A stretch of 64,000 bases of DNA from Actinoplanes cyaneus (lineage in GTDB: Bacteria > Actinomycetota > Actinomycetes > Mycobacteriales > Micromonosporaceae). Below, piece after piece: positions 62,298 through 64,000 of the stretch (within the stretch, counting starts at the first letter, position 1; every line of letters begins with the position of its first letter). The stretch spans positions 62,001 through 126,000 of the forward strand of contig NZ_BOMH01000033.1 in NCBI RefSeq assembly GCF_016862095.1, read 5' to 3'. Under the pieces are notes generated by a model. It did not search any database. It saw nothing but the letters and a program-made list of their open reading frames with translations, and had not been told where the DNA came from. The position numbers and the translations under genes are program-made.

Positions 62298-62678
62298 ATG
62301 ACCACGCCGAACCTTCGCGACCGGTACCTGCAGGACTCGATCAACACCGCCTCGCCCGCCAAGCTGCTGATCATGCTGTACGACCGGCTGATCCTCGATC
62401 TCACGCACAGCGAGGAGGCTCTCCGGAAGGACGACCGCGAGCTGGCGCACGAGAAGATCAGCCACGCTCAGGAGATCGTCCTGGAGCTGCGGGTCACGCT
62501 CAACCTCGAGGCCTGGGAAGGCGCTCCGGGCCTGGCCAACCTGTACGGCTTCATCCTGACCGAGCTGATCGGGGCGAACATCACCCGCGACCCGGACCGG
62601 GTGGCCGGCTGCCGCAAGCTGCTGGAGCCGCTGCGCGACGCGTGGCGCGAGGCAGCCGTCGCCGGCGCGCAGGGCTGA
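62298..62678 (+). CDS. fliS: Flagellin export chaperone
   Basis: 126 residues from ATG 62298, preceded by GAGGAG. LRDRYLQDSINTASPAKLLIMLYDRLILDL is the FliS signature, with a four-helix body. It binds the C-terminal D0 helix of flagellin before export. An unnamed 106-residue gene follows after 8 bases. Confidence 0.94.
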   Translation: MTTPNLRDRYLQDSINTASPAKLLIMLYDRLILDLTHSEEALRKDDRELAHEKISHAQEIVLELRVTLNLEAWEGAPGLANLYGFILTELIGANITRDPDRVAGCRKLLEPLRDAWREAAVAGAQG

Positions 62679-62686
62679 GCTCCGCC

Positions 62687-63007
62687 ATGACACAGGACTG
62701 GCGGGGCGCCTGGACCGCGGCGCTGGACGAGCTGGAGATGGACGTCGCGACGATCGAGGCGATGCTCGCCGACGAGCATCGCCACGCCGAGACGCCCCCG
62801 GCCGACATCTGGAAACCGCCGACCGAGCTCGGCGCGCTGCCGCTGGAGCTCAAGCCGCGGGCCGACGAGATCCTCACCCGCCAGCTGGCCGCAGCCGAGG
62901 AGATCGCCCGGCGGCTGACCGCGAACCGTCAGCAGACGGCGATGACGGCCCGGATCGAAACCGGCGAAGCGGTCAAACGCCCGGTGTATCTGGATTGCGC
63001 CATGTAG
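62687..63007 (+). CDS. Uncharacterised flagellar-locus protein
   Basis: 106 residues from ATG 62687. Highly helical and acidic (DWRGAWTAALDELEMDVATIEAMLADEHRH, then LPLELKPRADEILTRQLAAAEEIARRLTANRQQ), no membrane segment. It occupies the place where FliT or another small chaperone often follows fliS, but I see no FliT motif. A terminator follows directly, so it ends the fliD-fliS unit. Confidence 0.75.
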   Translation: MTQDWRGAWTAALDELEMDVATIEAMLADEHRHAETPPADIWKPPTELGALPLELKPRADEILTRQLAAAEEIARRLTANRQQTAMTARIETGEAVKRPVYLDCAM

Positions 63008-63010
63008 CAC

Positions 63011-63056
63011 CACGAACGTCCCGGATCCTCGCCCGAGGGTCCGGGACGTTTTCGTG
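63011..63056 (+). terminator. Long terminator hairpin before flgB
   Basis: CACGAACGTCCCGGATCCTCG (63011-63031) pairs with 63034-63056, almost complete with two extra T residues and one G-T pair, and the right arm carries TTTT. It separates the fliD-fliS unit from flgB. Confidence 0.85.
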
Positions 63057-63186
63057 TGCAACCTCGCAGCAACCGTCTGACGCTCAGCGAATCACCGGTC
63101 ACGCCGAAATGCATGGTACGAGCACGGATTGCTCACCGAACTGCCACGGAACGGCGACCAGAGGGGACCGATCAGGGAGCTGCGAA

Positions 63187-63534
63187 GTGTTCGACGACCT
63201 TTCCACCGCCGCGCTGCGCGTCGCTGTCACCGGCCTGTCGGCCCGGCAGAACGCCATTGCCAACAACATCGCGAACGTCGAGACCCCGGGCTTCCGTGCC
63301 CGTAAGGTCAAGTTCGAGGAGGCTCTTCAGGGCGCGGTCGCGCGCGGCCAGTCGCCGCTGGGCATCGCCCCGAGCACGAGCGAGTCGCTGGAGCCCACCC
63401 GGCTCAACGGCAACAACGTCAACCTCGACGAGGAGACGCTGTCGCACATCGACACCACGATGCGCTACCAGCTCACCCTCCGGGCCATCGACAGCAAGTA
63501 CGGCCTGCTGCGCGACGCCATCAAGGGAGCCTGA
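63187..63534 (+). CDS. flgB: Flagellar basal-body rod protein FlgB
   Basis: 115 residues from GTG 63187 after GGGAG. LRVAVTGLSARQNAIANNIANVETPGFRARKVKFEEAL is the rod N-terminal motif; the C-terminus ends MRYQLTLRAIDSKYGLLRDAIKGA. Forms the proximal rod with FlgC and FliE. First gene of a rod/basal-body operon continuing past the window. Confidence 0.95.
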   Translation: MFDDLSTAALRVAVTGLSARQNAIANNIANVETPGFRARKVKFEEALQGAVARGQSPLGIAPSTSESLEPTRLNGNNVNLDEETLSHIDTTMRYQLTLRAIDSKYGLLRDAIKGA

Positions 63535-63536
63535 GG

Positions 63537-63929
63537 ATGAGCATCTTCAACGCCATCGGTGTCGCGGGCACCGGAGTCACCGTCTACCGCAAGTGGCTCG
63601 ACGCGGTCTCCGACAACATCGCGAACATGAACAACACCAGCCGTACGTCCGAGAACGCGTTCCAGGCCCGCTACGTGCAGGCCCGGGCCGCGCAGGACGG
63701 CAACGGCGCCGAGGTCGCCGGCATCCAGCTCGGCAGCGCCGAGGGGATCGTGACGCACGACCCGGACAACCCCCTCGCCGACGCGCAGGGCAACGTCCGC
63801 CGGCCGGACATCGACATGGGTAGCCAGATGGCCCAGATGATGATGGCCCAGCGCTCGTACCAGGCAAGTCTGTCGGTCGTCGACCGGGCGCGGGATGCCT
63901 ATGCCGCCGCCATCAACCTCGGGAAGTAG
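63537..63929 (+). CDS. flgC: Flagellar basal-body rod protein FlgC
   Basis: 130 residues. FNAIGVAGTGVTVYRKWLDAVSDNIANMNNTSRTSENAFQARYV at the start and MGSQMAQMMMAQRSYQASLSVVDRARDAYAAAINLGK at the end, both typical. Two bases after flgB, same operon. Confidence 0.95.
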   Translation: MSIFNAIGVAGTGVTVYRKWLDAVSDNIANMNNTSRTSENAFQARYVQARAAQDGNGAEVAGIQLGSAEGIVTHDPDNPLADAQGNVRRPDIDMGSQMAQMMMAQRSYQASLSVVDRARDAYAAAINLGK

Positions 63930-63931
63930 TC

Positions 63932-64000
63932 ATGAGCCCGATCAGCCCCATCGGGGGCATCTCCGGTTTCAGCGGGATCAACGGCCTCTCCGGCGTGTCC
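63932..64000 (+). CDS. fliE: Probable FliE, cut by window edge
   Basis: 23 codons from ATG 63932, 2 bases after flgC: MSPISPIGGISGFSGINGLS... The Gly/Ile/Ser-rich start and the flgB-flgC-fliE order common to bacteria support FliE (rod-MS ring adaptor). The diagnostic C-terminus is outside the window. Confidence 0.65.
   Translation, partial: MSPISPIGGISGFSGINGLSGVS

Overview
This is high-GC actinobacterial chromosome. I infer a motile-spore Micromonosporaceae close to Actinoplanes: mycothiol (mshA), a BldN-type sigma factor with its anti-sigma, bS22, an actinobacterial hem operon under Rex and a PhoR/PhoP/PhoU locus occur together with a full flagellar locus (flgN-flgK-flgL-fliW-csrA, fliC, fliD, fliS, flgB, flgC, fliE). 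No tRNA, rRNA, CRISPR array, transposase or prophage gene was seen.

Layout. (1) 1-8.4 kb matches the Mycobacterium tuberculosis Rv1209-Rv1224 neighbourhood: tatB, htrA, O-methyltransferase, DUF3117, tag and a DivIVA-domain protein, with a leucyl aminopeptidase and a PaaX regulator/PaaG-like pair added and with sigE-rseA missing between htrA and the methyltransferase. (2) 8.4-19.1 kb holds an orphan nuoA, korAB, a K+ channel, a very large cyclase/ATPase regulator, a zinc-ribbon protein and a murein transglycosylase-like protein without its usual Glu. (3) 20-49 kb corresponds to the Rv0486-Rv0512 region: hemB, hemD, hemC, hemA, rex, HAD phosphatase, glutaredoxin-like protein, acyl-CoA ligase, bldN with its anti-sigma, acyltransferase, SDR, bS22, HTH protein, phoP-phoR/phoU, gpmA, YbjN protein and mshA, with proline dehydrogenase, two tandem MFS pumps and others interleaved. 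(4) 49-55 kb carries a response regulator, a secreted subtilase, a PAS histidine kinase and SRPBCC and PHP-like proteins. (5) 55.4 kb to the end is the flagellar locus, where FliW, CsrA and a structured fliC leader form a likely flagellin homeostasis loop.

Two kinds of structure are not explained by ordinary genes. First, a dispersed intergenic element of about 300 bp occurs five times (12.0-12.3, 16.45-16.85, 35.9-36.3, 44.7-44.9 and 53.2-53.5 kb). It has a long perfect or near-perfect hairpin, a nested-hairpin core whose stems co-vary between copies, an invariant GGGTCCCCGCGGGAGC segment and a terminal palindrome around GATCTTGAAGTTGATC. It always lies downstream of, and in the same orientation as, a flanking gene. 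Second, an 81-nt cassette encoding a 26-residue peptide (MSELASES...RRRSAAE...) occurs twice (7792-7872, 26979-27059). Each copy bridges two unrelated genes through ATGA stop/start overlaps at both ends.

Regulatory sites read from the sequence include a Rex operator before rex-hemACD, 11-bp GTTCACC-type PHO-box repeats between phoR and phoU, a palindrome at the paaX promoter, tandem repeats and an attenuator-like hairpin before csrA, and a CsrA-site-like hairpin in the fliC leader. Many strong terminators separate convergent genes.
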